Source: Elusimicrobiota bacterium (GTDB taxonomy: Bacteria; Elusimicrobiota; Elusimicrobia; UBA1565; UBA9628). From it: a DNA stretch of 14,786 nt. This document shows positions 1-7,488 of the stretch, piece by piece. The stretch's first letter is position 1; the number at the start of each line of letters is the position of its first letter. The position numbers were made by a program, and so were the translations under genes. The notes under the pieces are model-generated. The model searched no databases, was not told where the DNA came from, and was given only the letters and a program-made list of their open reading frames with translations. Location: contig JAGWMT010000057.1 of the NCBI GenBank assembly GCA_028871595.1, positions 1 to 14,786 on the forward strand, written 5' to 3'.

Positions 1-1146
<1,146 letters not shown>

Positions 1147-1147
1147 C

Positions 1148-1765
1148 ATGCGCCGATTCGCGTTCCTCTTGACCATCGCCGTCTTATCGGCCTGCGGCGG
1201 CCCGGAGGTCGGCTACCGCCCCGCCGCCCAACTGCTTCCCAGCAATATCCAAAAGCTCTCGCTGCGCCCGGTCGTCAACAAGACCCAGCAGTTCGGCCTG
1301 GAGGACAAGCTCCTGCTGGCGGTGCGCGATGAGTTCCTGCGCGACGCCCGCTACCCCCTGGTGCCCGAGGCCGAGTCCAACGGCATCGTCTGGATCACGA
1401 TCACGCGCTACATCCTGACGCCGCTCCAGTACGACGCCACCTTGGCGCCCACGAACTACAAGCTGCGCATCCTGGTGGACGTGCGCATGGTGGACCGGAG
1501 CACGAACACGGCGCTGTGGGACGAGAAGAACCTGGAAGGCTCGCTGACCTTCCCCGCCTCGACCCTGCAGGGCGGGCTCACCGAGGAGCAGGCGCGCGAG
1601 CAGATCTGGAGCATCCTGGCGCCGATGATCGTCAAGCGCGTCATCGACGGCTTCGGAGCGGTGACCGGCACGTCGGAGCGGCGCATCACCGGCGACGCGC
1701 CCTCCACCGCCCCGTCGGCCCAGCCCGGCACGCCGCTGACGCCCGTGGTGCCGGCGCCCTACTGA
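1148..1765 (+). CDS. lptE: LPS-assembly lipoprotein, LptE-like
   Basis: Protein of 205 residues with a lipoprotein signal: a basic start (MRRF), a hydrophobic stretch and the lipobox LSAC with Cys16 as the predicted acylated residue. LptE is an outer-membrane lipoprotein that plugs the LptD barrel and helps insert lipopolysaccharide. Residues 35-170 have the expected feel of the family: a KLSLRPVVNKT strand, a helix with VRDEFLRDARYPLV, then alternating strands and a second helix near 145-168. The C-terminal 30 residues are Pro/Ala/Thr-rich and probably disordered. Overall sequence similarity within LptE is always weak, so much of the weight rests on the position between leuS and holA, where lptE (rlpB) lies in enterobacteria. 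The ATG lies one base after the leuS stop, with only a weak GGTGGTG upstream, suggesting translational coupling. An unrelated small lipoprotein is the main alternative. Confidence 0.8.
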   Translation: MRRFAFLLTIAVLSACGGPEVGYRPAAQLLPSNIQKLSLRPVVNKTQQFGLEDKLLLAVRDEFLRDARYPLVPEAESNGIVWITITRYILTPLQYDATLAPTNYKLRILVDVRMVDRSTNTALWDEKNLEGSLTFPASTLQGGLTEEQAREQIWSILAPMIVKRVIDGFGAVTGTSERRITGDAPSTAPSAQPGTPLTPVVPAPY

Positions 1766-1770
1766 CCGCG

Positions 1771-2799
1771 ATGGAGCTGCGCGCCGCCGATCTGCTGAAG
1801 GAGTGGCGGTCCGGGAAGTTCCGGCCGGTCTACTACCTCTTCGGCGAGGAAGCCGCGGCGAAATCCGACGCCGTCCGGACGCTCAAGGAACTGTTCAAGG
1901 CCGACGACTTCAACCTGTTCGAGTTCTCCGGAGACCCCAACTCGGAAGCCTCCGCCGTCGTCTCCGAGGCCATGACCTTGCCCGTCTTCGCCGAACGCCG
2001 CCTGGTGATCGTGCGCAGCCCGAAGCTCCCCGCGGAGGCCCGGGCGGCCTTCGCCGAGTACCTGAAGTCCCCGTCCCCTTCCACCACTCTGGTGCTGCTC
2101 AGCGACGAACGCCGCCCCGACAAGAAGGACGCGCTGGCCGCCGCCGCCGCCGCCGCGGGCGCCTTGGGCCTGTTCGCGCCGCTGGGTCCCGAGGAGGCCG
2201 CCGAACGCCTGATCGCCGAAGCCAAGAAGGCGGGGAAGACCTTGGCGCCCGCCGCCGCCGAAGCGGTGGTGGCGGAGGCCGGCACCGACTGGGGCATCCT
2301 GAGCGGCGAGTTGGAGAAGCTGCTCCTCTTCGTCGGCGCGGCGGCCGACATCGGCCCCGATGCCGCCCTGCTCAGCCTGGGCTACCGGAAATCCGCCGAC
2401 CCCTGGGCCTTCGAGCGGCTGATCCAGGCCCGCGACCTCAAGGCCTGCCTGGGCCAGCTGTCCGAGCTGTTCGCCGACGGCAAGCCCGACGAGGTGGTGT
2501 TCCGCTCGCTGGCCCAGATCCGAGGCGCCTTCCTCAAACAACTTAAGGCAAAGCGTATGCTCAAGGCCGGATTGGCGCCCAGGGACATCGAGCAGAAGCT
2601 GCGCATCTTCTACGACAACGGCTTCTTTGCCCGCGCCCAGCGCGTGACCGAGGACCGACTGCGCCGCGACCTGCGCCTGTGCCTGGAGGTCGAGACCGAC
2701 CTCAAGTCCAAGACCTGGCTGGATTCCAAGCTGGAACTGGAGCGGCTGGTCGTGGGACTGTGCACGCCGACGTCCCGCGCCCCCGCGTCCGCCGCCTAA
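1771..2799 (+). CDS. holA: DNA polymerase III, delta subunit
   Basis: Protein of 342 residues, the usual length of the family. Delta is the clamp-loader subunit that opens the sliding clamp at the replication fork. The N-terminal part carries the typical RPVYYLFGEE block (residues 18-27), where YYL-G-E is the family signature, then the FNLFEFSGD strand, the LPVFAERRLVIVRS block and a TTLVLLSDE strand, as in the degenerate AAA+ fold that lacks a working Walker A. The rest is helical, with DPWAFERLIQARD at about 210-222 leading into the collar domain. A run of alanines near 124-131 is encoded by GCC repeats. The ATG is five bases after the lptE stop with no clear Shine-Dalgarno, so translation is probably coupled. 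The frame is open much further upstream, but that part is antisense-like and overlaps lptE. The gene ends four bases before a convergent gene. Confidence 0.93.
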   Translation: MELRAADLLKEWRSGKFRPVYYLFGEEAAAKSDAVRTLKELFKADDFNLFEFSGDPNSEASAVVSEAMTLPVFAERRLVIVRSPKLPAEARAAFAEYLKSPSPSTTLVLLSDERRPDKKDALAAAAAAAGALGLFAPLGPEEAAERLIAEAKKAGKTLAPAAAEAVVAEAGTDWGILSGELEKLLLFVGAAADIGPDAALLSLGYRKSADPWAFERLIQARDLKACLGQLSELFADGKPDEVVFRSLAQIRGAFLKQLKAKRMLKAGLAPRDIEQKLRIFYDNGFFARAQRVTEDRLRRDLRLCLEVETDLKSKTWLDSKLELERLVVGLCTPTSRAPASAA

Positions 2800-2803
2800 A
2801 GAG

Positions 2804-3328
2804 CTACCAGTTCGCGACGCAGTCCAGGTCGCCTTCCCAATCCACCTGGCCGCGGGTCTCGATGCGCGCGTGGCCCTTCACGGCGCGGCTGGTCTCGCCG
2901 GCGGTGGCCTTGAGCAGGCTGACGGCGTCGAAGGTGAACCAGTAGTCCTGCGTGTCGCAGCTCCAGGCGTCGAAATGCCATAGGCCGTCGCCCCGCAGGC
3001 CGGAGCCGAGGTAGTCGTTGAGGCCCGAGGCGGTGTCGTCGCTCGGCTGCTTCACGTAGCGCCGGCCGTCGAGATGGGTGTAGAACTTCAGATGACTGGG
3101 AAGGCCCGCGGCCTTCGGCGCGTTGTCGCAGACGATGGTGGCCGCGTACTCCTTGGGCGCGCCCTGCGCGGCGAAGGCGGGCGCGGACGCGGCGGCGGAC
3201 TTGCGGGCGGCGGCCAGCCCGCGGGCCACGGCGGCGGACGCGTCGCCGACCTGATCCTCGAAGGTCTGAGCGGAGGCGGCGAAGGCGGACAAGAGAAGAA
3301 CGGCGGCGACGAGAAGGGGTCTGTTCAT
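2804..3328 (-). CDS. Exported protein of unknown function, 174 aa
   Basis: I do not recognise the family. The protein begins with a clear signal peptide (MNRPLLVAAVLLLSAFAASA, cleavage likely before Gln21), so it is probably periplasmic or secreted. An Ala-rich helical stretch (about 22-56) is followed by a compact domain at 60-174 with strands such as EYAATIVCDN, LKFYTHLDGRRYV and DYWFTFDAVSLL. Three cysteines remain in the mature form (67, 124, 170), so one disulfide is possible. The domain has some feel of small secreted inhibitors or binding proteins, but this is not enough for a function. The start is ATG, with no Shine-Dalgarno but a -10-like TACCAT six bases upstream. The gene lies between rpsT and the convergent holA, with only four bases between the two stop codons. 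Confidence 0.75.
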   Translation of the reverse strand: MNRPLLVAAVLLLSAFAASAQTFEDQVGDASAAVARGLAAARKSAAASAPAFAAQGAPKEYAATIVCDNAPKAAGLPSHLKFYTHLDGRRYVKQPSDDTASGLNDYLGSGLRGDGLWHFDAWSCDTQDYWFTFDAVSLLKATAGETSRAVKGHARIETRGQVDWEGDLDCVANW

Positions 3329-3334
3329 GCCCCG

Positions 3335-3343
3335 ATGGTATCA
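3335..3343 (-). promoter_or_regulatory. Extended -10 promoter for the 174-aa exported protein gene
   Basis: On the minus strand the string TGA-TACCAT ends six bases before the ATG at 3328. TACCAT matches the -10 consensus at four of six positions, including T1, A2 and T6, and the TG one base upstream makes it an extended -10. No good -35 is seen at 16-18 bp. A transcript starting at the normal distance would begin at or next to the start codon. Confidence 0.45.
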
Positions 3344-3371
3344 CACCCCGCGCCGCCGCAAATGAGGCAAA

Positions 3372-3399
3372 GGACCCGGCCGTCCGGGGCCGGAGGTCC
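3372..3399 (-). other. GC-rich inverted repeat between rpsT and the 174-aa gene
   Basis: GGACC-CGGCC pairs with GGCCG-(GA)-GGTCC around a six-base loop: ten base pairs with a two-base bulge. On the minus strand it is followed only by TTTGCC, so it would be a weak terminator at best. It may act as a second stop behind the better rpsT terminator, or shape the upstream region of the next gene. Confidence 0.4.
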
Positions 3400-3405
3400 C
3401 GGGGC

Positions 3406-3441
3406 AAAACGAAGCGCCCGCCCCCGGTGAGGGACGGGCGC
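3406..3441 (-). terminator. Rho-independent terminator of rpsT
   Basis: Read on the minus strand, a hairpin starts about 22 bases after the rpsT stop. The outer stem is GCGCCCG/CGGGCGC (3414-3420 with 3435-3441); after one mismatch three more G-C pairs close a six-base loop (3425-3430). It is followed directly by TTCGTTTT, a fair U-tract. The position and polarity fit rpsT as a single-gene transcript. Confidence 0.75.
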
Positions 3442-3463
3442 GCGTTGACGGGCGCGGAAAGTC

Positions 3464-3751
3464 TTACTTCGCGGCGACGAGCTTTCGGGCGGCGATCGCC
3501 AGGCGCGATTTCTTGCGCGCGGCGGCCTTCCAATGGATCGTGCCGGACTTCGCGGCCTTGTCCAGCGCGGAGGAGGCCTTCGCGGTGAACTCGGCGATCT
3601 GCTTGACGTCCTTGGCCTTCGCCGCGTCGACGACGGCGCGGACGGCGGCGCGGACGCCCCTCTTGATCCGGTGGTTGTGGAGAGCGTGCTTGATGGACTG
3701 ACGCTGGGCCTTGAGGGCCGATTTGTGACGGGTCTGCTTCTTCTTAGCCAT
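3464..3751 (-). CDS. rpsT: 30S ribosomal protein S20
   Basis: Protein of 95 residues, very basic (start MAKKKQTRHKSALKAQRQS), made of the long helices expected of S20, which binds the 5' domain of 16S rRNA in the small subunit. The family signatures are visible: the basic N-terminus, HNHRIKRGVRAAVRAVVDAA in the first half, and GTIHWKAAARKKSRLA near the end, corresponding to the conserved G-IHKN-AARKKSRL block. It is a single-gene unit with a strong promoter (3760-3789) and a terminator (3406-3441). The region just upstream of the ATG has no Shine-Dalgarno, and the -10 ends eight bases before the ATG, so the mRNA is predicted to be leaderless or nearly so. Location close to holA is also known from Bacillus, where holA (yqeN) and rpsT are neighbours on opposite strands. 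Confidence 0.96.
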   Translation of the reverse strand: MAKKKQTRHKSALKAQRQSIKHALHNHRIKRGVRAAVRAVVDAAKAKDVKQIAEFTAKASSALDKAAKSGTIHWKAAARKKSRLAIAARKLVAAK

Positions 3752-3759
3752 AGTGGGCC

Positions 3760-3789
3760 ATTATCGCTTTTCGGCGGGGCCTCCGTCAA
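3760..3789 (-). promoter_or_regulatory. Sigma-70-type promoter of rpsT, predicted leaderless
   Basis: Minus-strand -35 TTGACG (3784-3789, five of six matches), an 18-bp spacer and -10 GATAAT (3760-3765, five of six). Only eight bases (3752-3759) separate the -10 from the ATG. There is no room for a Shine-Dalgarno downstream of a normally placed start site. It lies in the 50-bp gap behind the beta-barrel gene. Confidence 0.75.
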
Positions 3790-3801
3790 TCGGGGCCAAG
3801 G

Positions 3802-4581
3802 TCAGCGCAGGCGCGCCACGACGGTGAAGCCCGGAACCCAGGAGCGGTAGACGGTCCGGTAGCCCCGGCCGGGATTGGCGGTCCGGAAGGCGGCCGAGGT
3901 GCTCCAGACCTCTTCGCGGAGGGCCACCTGCGGGCCCAAAGACAGCCACGGCTTCGCGTGCCACAGGGCGGCCAGGTACCACCATTGCTCATAGATGTTG
4001 GTCTCGCCGAAATTGAGCGGGATCCAGGTCTCGTAGCGGAGGCTGGCCGTGGCCAGAGGGGTCAGTCCGTCCATCCAGAACCAGTCCAGCTCGGGAGAGG
4101 CCAGCAAGGTGTTCTGGGAATTGGAGAAGTTGCGCTCCCAGCGCAGCTTGAGCATGCCGACCCAATGCCCCCCCAATTCCAGGCGCGGGGACGCGTCCAG
4201 GACCAGCACGCTCTCGGGCCGGCCGGTGGTGTCGCGCCACGACCAGGCGCCGGCCGTATTTTTGGTCCAGTCGTCGTCGTGGCGCGCGCCGTACTGAAGG
4301 CGGTAGAACGCGCCGATCTTCAGATGGCGCTCGACGCGCGCGTAGGTCCCGGCCATGCCCTCGCGATAAAGCCGTTGACCTTCATACTGCCAGCGTTGGG
4401 TGGTCTCGGCCAGCGGCTGGAAGATCCCGGTGCGCTCCATGAGGCGTTCGGACAGCTCGTATTCAACCGGGCGGCCGCCGGGGGATTGAGGGATGGCGGG
4501 CGCGGCCCAGGCGGACCCGGTACACGCGAGGGCCAGGGCCGCGGCCAGGCGTCCGCCGCGCTCAGTGATAATCTTGATCAA
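3802..4581 (-). CDS. Probable outer-membrane beta-barrel protein, 259 aa
   Basis: No family recognised with confidence. The protein has a signal peptide (residues 1-26, cleavage after SAWA) and then many Trp/Tyr-rich alternating segments typical of outer-membrane strands: RHLKIGAFYRLQYG, HWVGMLKLRWERNF, ELDWFWMD, LATASLRYETWIPL, YEQWWYLAALWH. The final strand ends in FTVVARLR. About eight to ten strands can be guessed, so a small barrel is likely; it resembles the loosely defined DUF2490 type of barrel but I cannot confirm this. The start codon is TTG at 4581; no ATG or GTG is available before the signal peptide. It overlaps the end of the upstream fecR-type gene by 20 bases, so the two are almost certainly co-transcribed and translationally coupled. 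The partner suggests a role at the cell envelope. Confidence 0.75.
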   Translation of the reverse strand: MIKIITERGGRLAAALALACTGSAWAAPAIPQSPGGRPVEYELSERLMERTGIFQPLAETTQRWQYEGQRLYREGMAGTYARVERHLKIGAFYRLQYGARHDDDWTKNTAGAWSWRDTTGRPESVLVLDASPRLELGGHWVGMLKLRWERNFSNSQNTLLASPELDWFWMDGLTPLATASLRYETWIPLNFGETNIYEQWWYLAALWHAKPWLSLGPQVALREEVWSTSAAFRTANPGRGYRTVYRSWVPGFTVVARLR

Positions 4582-5251
4582 GCAGATCCGCGTAGGCCCC
4601 GTCGAGATCGGTCTTGTCCTCGACCGCGCCGGCGGCCGGGTCCATGTTCCAGTTGAGGGCCTTGGTCCAGTTGTAGGCCTGGGGCTTGGTGGTGTCCAAG
4701 CCCGACTTGATCAGCACGCCCTTGCCCGCGGGGACCCGCACGCCTTTCGTCGACGCCGTGGTGGTGACCTCCACGGCGCCTTCGTTCACGCACACCCACA
4801 GGTCGCGCGCCTTGCCGTGCGCGCGGCCGTACGCCGTGAAGAACCGCGTCCCGCGGACCGCGGCCACCGCCGACGGGGTGCTGACGTGGAACTGCGCTCC
4901 CGGTGCTTGTTTGGCCACCTTCGCGAACACGCTTCCGAAGGACAAAAAAATGTCGGTCACCGGCGAGCGCGGCGCCGGGAACTTCAGCACCATCCGCCCC
5001 GATTCGCGCAGCTTGAGCCGCGACCCGTCGGCCAACTCCACCACCGCGGTGCCCTTGTCGCCGGTCGTCACCGCGTCGCCCTCGTTCAGCGGCTCGCCGG
5101 CCTCCCCCGGGTGGACGCGCCCTTGGGACTCGACGGTCACCGTCCCCCGCGCGAACGCCAGCTTGGCGCCCGGAACGGCCTTGGGCTTGGCGGAGGCCGG
5201 GGCGGAGCACAGGAGCGCCGCGGCCGCGAGAAGACGGAAAGTGCGGTTCAT
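4562..5251 (-). CDS. FecR-domain periplasmic protein, 229 aa
   Basis: The protein has a signal peptide (residues 1-21, ending ASA) and no other membrane helix, so it is predicted periplasmic. Residues 30-180 form a FecR domain: the GDAVTTGDKGTAVVELADGSRLKLRESGRMVL block at about 58-89 and the FHVSTPSAVAAVRGTRFF block at 121-138 are the two classic motifs. In the original FecR, this domain sits in an inner-membrane regulator of a sigma factor; free periplasmic FecR-domain proteins like this one have no assigned mechanism, and no sigma factor gene is nearby. A longer frame opens upstream to 5476, but the signal peptide fixes the start at ATG 5251. The remainder (180-229) is unlike FecR and ends DQDYH. 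It overlaps the downstream barrel gene by 20 bases and is divergent from uvrC. Confidence 0.88.
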   Translation of the reverse strand: MNRTFRLLAAAALLCSAPASAKPKAVPGAKLAFARGTVTVESQGRVHPGEAGEPLNEGDAVTTGDKGTAVVELADGSRLKLRESGRMVLKFPAPRSPVTDIFLSFGSVFAKVAKQAPGAQFHVSTPSAVAAVRGTRFFTAYGRAHGKARDLWVCVNEGAVEVTTTASTKGVRVPAGKGVLIKSGLDTTKPQAYNWTKALNWNMDPAAGAVEDKTDLDGAYADLLDQDYH

Positions 5252-5257
5252 CCCGGG

Positions 5258-5286
5258 AGTGTAATAGGTGAAATCCGGTCTGTCCA
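5258..5286 (-). promoter_or_regulatory. Sigma-70-type promoter of the FecR-domain gene, predicted leaderless
   Basis: Minus-strand -35 TGGACA (5281-5286, five of six matches), a 17-bp spacer and -10 TACACT (5258-5263, four of six with T1, A2 and T6 kept). The -10 ends six bases before the ATG at 5251; those bases are CCCGGG on the minus strand, with no Shine-Dalgarno. It shares the 72-bp divergent gap with the uvrC promoter. Confidence 0.6.
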
Positions 5287-5307
5287 GGTGCGCCCCAGCG
5301 CGCCCGA

Positions 5308-5317
5308 AGGCTATACT
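5308..5317 (+). promoter_or_regulatory. -10 element of uvrC with AGGC preceding it, predicted leaderless
   Basis: TATACT (5312-5317) matches the -10 consensus at five of six positions and ends six bases before the GTG at 5324. No convincing -35 is present 16-19 bp upstream. The bases AGGC directly precede the hexamer, as they do before the -10 of the gene at 14074. GAAGG upstream of the GTG is 13 bases away and would lie upstream of the transcript start, so it is not a plausible Shine-Dalgarno. Confidence 0.55.
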
Positions 5318-5323
5318 GTAACC

Positions 5324-6658
5324 GTGAGCGAACCGCCCGCCCCCGACGAGACGCCGGCCAAGCCCCTGGACCGGCGTCACCTCCCGCACAAGACCGGCGT
5401 GTACATCATGCGCGACGCGGGCGGCGAGATCCTGTACATCGGCAAGGCCCTCGACCTGGCCAAGCGGGTGGCGCAATACTTCAACCCCAACAAAGAAGAC
5501 GCCAAGAACCAGGCCCTGGCGCCGCTGATCCGCGCCATCGACTACATCCTGTGCCAGTCGGAGCGGGAAGCCCTCCTGCTGGAACGAAGGCTGATCAACG
5601 AGAACCAGCCGTTCTTCAACGTGATGTGGAAGGACGGTAAAACCTATCCGTACCTGAAGCTGTCCATGGGCGAGGACTTTCCGAGATTATTCACCACCCG
5701 CCGCAAAGTTCGTGACGGCGGATTGTATTTCGGACCGTACCCGCGCGTCGCTCCGGTGAAAGGCCTGCTTCGTTATCTCTGGAAACAGCATATGTTCCCC
5801 CTTCGACCTTGCCGCTGGGATTTCTCCGTCGCAAAACCCCTGGATCCACGCAAGATCAAGGCGTGTCTGTATTACCACACGAAAGAATGTCCCGCTCCGT
5901 GCGCGGGCCGCATTTCCAAGAACGATTACCGGTCCATCGCCGACCGCGCCGCCCTTTTCTTCAAAGGCAAGTACGGGGACCTCAAGCGCCAATTCGAAAG
6001 CGATATGAAGTCCGCGTCGGCCGCCCTGGAGTACGAGCGCGCCGCGCAATTGCGGGACAACATGCTGGCCCTCGGCCTCATGGGCGAGCGCGTGCGCGTA
6101 CGAGCGGTGGAGGCCGACGGCGTGGGCGGCCACCTGGCGGCGACCCAGTCCGTCACCGATCTGCAGAAGGCGCTGAACCTGCCCGCCCCGCCCGTCCACG
6201 TCGAGTGCTTCGACATCTCGCACTTCCAGGGCCACCAGACCGTGGCCTCCATGGTGTGCTTCATGGGCGGGCGCCCGCACCGCGACCACTACCGCAAATT
6301 CAAGATCCGCGACGTGGCGGGCATCGACGACTTCAAGTCCATGCACGAGGTCGTGTACCGCCGCTACAAGCGCCTGCAGACCGAGAAGGCGCGCCTGCCC
6401 GACCTCATCCTGATCGACGGCGGCAAAGGCCAGCTGGGCGCCGCCCAGGCCGCGCTGGCGGAACTCAAGGTCAAGGTCCCGCTGGCGTCCCTGGCCAAGC
6501 GCATCGAGGAAGTGTTCATGCCCGGCCGCGCCGAGTCCATCGTCCTGCCCATCGGCGGCCCGGCGTTGAGCCTGCTCCAGCGCCTGCGCGACGAGGCCCA
6601 TCGCTTCGGCATCACCTATCACCGCTCCCTGCGCGACAAACATCTCTTCGAGGCCTAG
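5324..6658 (+). CDS. uvrC: UvrC excinuclease subunit, shortened form (444 aa)
   Basis: UvrC makes both incisions in nucleotide excision repair. The GIY-YIG nuclease (about 23-105) is intact: TGVYIM, LYIGKA, Arg48 and the EREALLLE helix. Four cysteines (163, 181, 189, 193; RPC...ACLYYHTKECPAPC) match the four UvrC cysteines reported to hold an iron-sulfur cluster, with a longer gap between the first two than in E. coli. The UVR motif that contacts UvrB is at about 225-260 (ALEYERAAQLRD). The RNase H-like nuclease keeps its expected acidic and histidine residues: Asp297 in ECFDIS, Asp335/336 in GIDDFKSMH, Asp365 in LILIDGGKGQL and His426 in DEAHRF. Missing are roughly 110 residues between UVR and ECFDIS and the whole C-terminal helix-hairpin-helix domain; typical UvrC is about 600 residues. 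The start is GTG, chosen from the -10 six bases upstream and homology beginning at residue 17; the frame is open far upstream without meaning. Confidence 0.95.
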   Translation: MSEPPAPDETPAKPLDRRHLPHKTGVYIMRDAGGEILYIGKALDLAKRVAQYFNPNKEDAKNQALAPLIRAIDYILCQSEREALLLERRLINENQPFFNVMWKDGKTYPYLKLSMGEDFPRLFTTRRKVRDGGLYFGPYPRVAPVKGLLRYLWKQHMFPLRPCRWDFSVAKPLDPRKIKACLYYHTKECPAPCAGRISKNDYRSIADRAALFFKGKYGDLKRQFESDMKSASAALEYERAAQLRDNMLALGLMGERVRVRAVEADGVGGHLAATQSVTDLQKALNLPAPPVHVECFDISHFQGHQTVASMVCFMGGRPHRDHYRKFKIRDVAGIDDFKSMHEVVYRRYKRLQTEKARLPDLILIDGGKGQLGAAQAALAELKVKVPLASLAKRIEEVFMPGRAESIVLPIGGPALSLLQRLRDEAHRFGITYHRSLRDKHLFEA

Positions 6659-6659
6659 C

Positions 6660-7082
6660 ATGAGCGACCGCTTCCGCTGCCCCAACTGCTTCCAAGTCTT
6701 CCCGAAGGATGAGTCCACCTTGATGCTCTCCTCCGGCGCCGCCGTCTCCGGCGAGGGCGTTCAATGGAGCGGCGACCTGGAAAAGGACCTCCCCCGGATC
6801 AAGCGCGTCGTCTACTGCGGAAGCTGCCGCGGCGCCGTCGACTATCACGCGCTCCTGCGCGGCCGCCTGGACGCCCGCGGCTTGGACCTGTGGGGCCAGT
6901 GGGCGTTTCCCGTCGTCGCCCTGGCGCTCAGCTTCGGAGCCGGCTGGGCCTGGTGGACGTCGGCTTTGGGCGGCGTGGCGGCCGCCGTCGCCGCCTGCGT
7001 GGCGCTGTCGCGCGTGGAGCGCTACCGGGTCCAGCGCTGGCGCCTCAAGGATGAGGGAACAAAACCCGTCCCTCATTCGTAA
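6660..7082 (+). CDS. Small zinc-ribbon membrane protein, 140 aa
   Basis: Family not recognised. The N-terminal 60 residues carry two cysteine pairs, CPNC at 7-10 and CGSC at 53-56, which would form a zinc ribbon. The 42 residues between them (DESTLMLSSG... DLPRIKRVVY) are more than in a simple rubredoxin knuckle. Two hydrophobic segments follow, about 79-99 (WGQWAFPVVALALSFGAGWAW) and 102-117, so the protein is probably anchored in the inner membrane by a hairpin with both ends in the cytoplasm. The last 20 residues are basic. The ATG is one base after the uvrC stop, with GAGG six bases upstream, so it is translated from the uvrC transcript. A function in repair cannot be inferred from this alone. 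Domains of this kind often appear in small proteins of unclear role. Confidence 0.78.
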   Translation: MSDRFRCPNCFQVFPKDESTLMLSSGAAVSGEGVQWSGDLEKDLPRIKRVVYCGSCRGAVDYHALLRGRLDARGLDLWGQWAFPVVALALSFGAGWAWWTSALGGVAAAVAACVALSRVERYRVQRWRLKDEGTKPVPHS

Positions 7083-7089
7083 GGATAGG

Positions 7090-7449
7090 GTGGAAACGCT
7101 CGTCGAATTCTCCGACCCCCTCCGCGCGGCCCCGGTCTACGGAGAAAAGGCTCCCGCCGAGTTCGCCTCGTGGCCGGCGCATGAATGCCTGCGCCGTCTT
7201 CGGCTGAGTTTCGGCTTGAACCGGAAGCAGCTCGCGGCCAAGGCCGGCGTTTCGGCGTCGTTGGTCGGGCGCGCCGAGAAAGGTGCGGATATCCGTCTGA
7301 GCACCTTACGCCGGCTCTATGCGGCGCTGGACTGCCGCCTGGTCGCCCTGCCCGTGGGCGGGCTCTACGAATTGGACCGGCGACAGGCGCAGCTTGACGA
7401 CGAATGGATCACTTGGAAGCGGGCGAACGCGCGCTACTTTAAGTCCTGA
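7090..7449 (+). CDS. XRE-family helix-turn-helix protein, 119 aa
   Basis: DNA-binding protein with one Cro/C1-type HTH at about residues 31-88: ECLRRLRLSFGLNRKQLAAKAGVS, then ASLVGRAEKGADIRLSTLRRLYAALDCRLVALPV. This is the usual five-helix form, and the ending (STLRRLYAALDCRL) resembles HipB- and antitoxin-like members. The C-terminal 30 residues (ELDRRQAQLDDEWITWKR) are charged and helical, and no toxin partner lies beside it. I prefer the GTG at 7090, which has AAGGA four bases upstream; an ATG at 7051 in the same frame would give 132 residues but overlaps the previous gene by 32 bases, has no Shine-Dalgarno and adds codons unlike the rest. Probably the last gene of the uvrC operon. Its target is unknown; autoregulation is possible. 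Confidence 0.8.
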   Translation: METLVEFSDPLRAAPVYGEKAPAEFASWPAHECLRRLRLSFGLNRKQLAAKAGVSASLVGRAEKGADIRLSTLRRLYAALDCRLVALPVGGLYELDRRQAQLDDEWITWKRANARYFKS

Positions 7450-7488
7450 TTGCGTTTCCGCTCATTCCGCTCGCTCCAGAGCAAGTCG

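Noticed and set aside
1516..1770. Upstream extension of holA
   Set aside because: It overlaps lptE in another frame with an Arg/His/Gly-rich translation, while the HolA fold begins at the ATG at 1771.
4493..5323. Upstream extension of uvrC
   Set aside because: The frame stays open by GC bias only. It runs antisense to the FecR-domain gene, and UvrC similarity begins just after the GTG at 5324.
5252..5476. Upstream extension of the FecR-domain gene
   Set aside because: A clear signal peptide begins at 5251; the extension is antisense to uvrC and would bury the signal.
6600..6800. A frameshift that would restore the UvrC C-terminus
   Set aside because: The sequence after the uvrC stop encodes a convincing zinc-ribbon protein with its own start. 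None of the other frames shows the GIGPK-like helix-hairpin-helix motif.
7090..7449. Toxin-antitoxin pair containing the XRE protein
   Set aside because: The HTH resembles antitoxins, but the upstream neighbour is a zinc-ribbon membrane protein and the downstream one is pilC on the other strand, so no toxin is visible.
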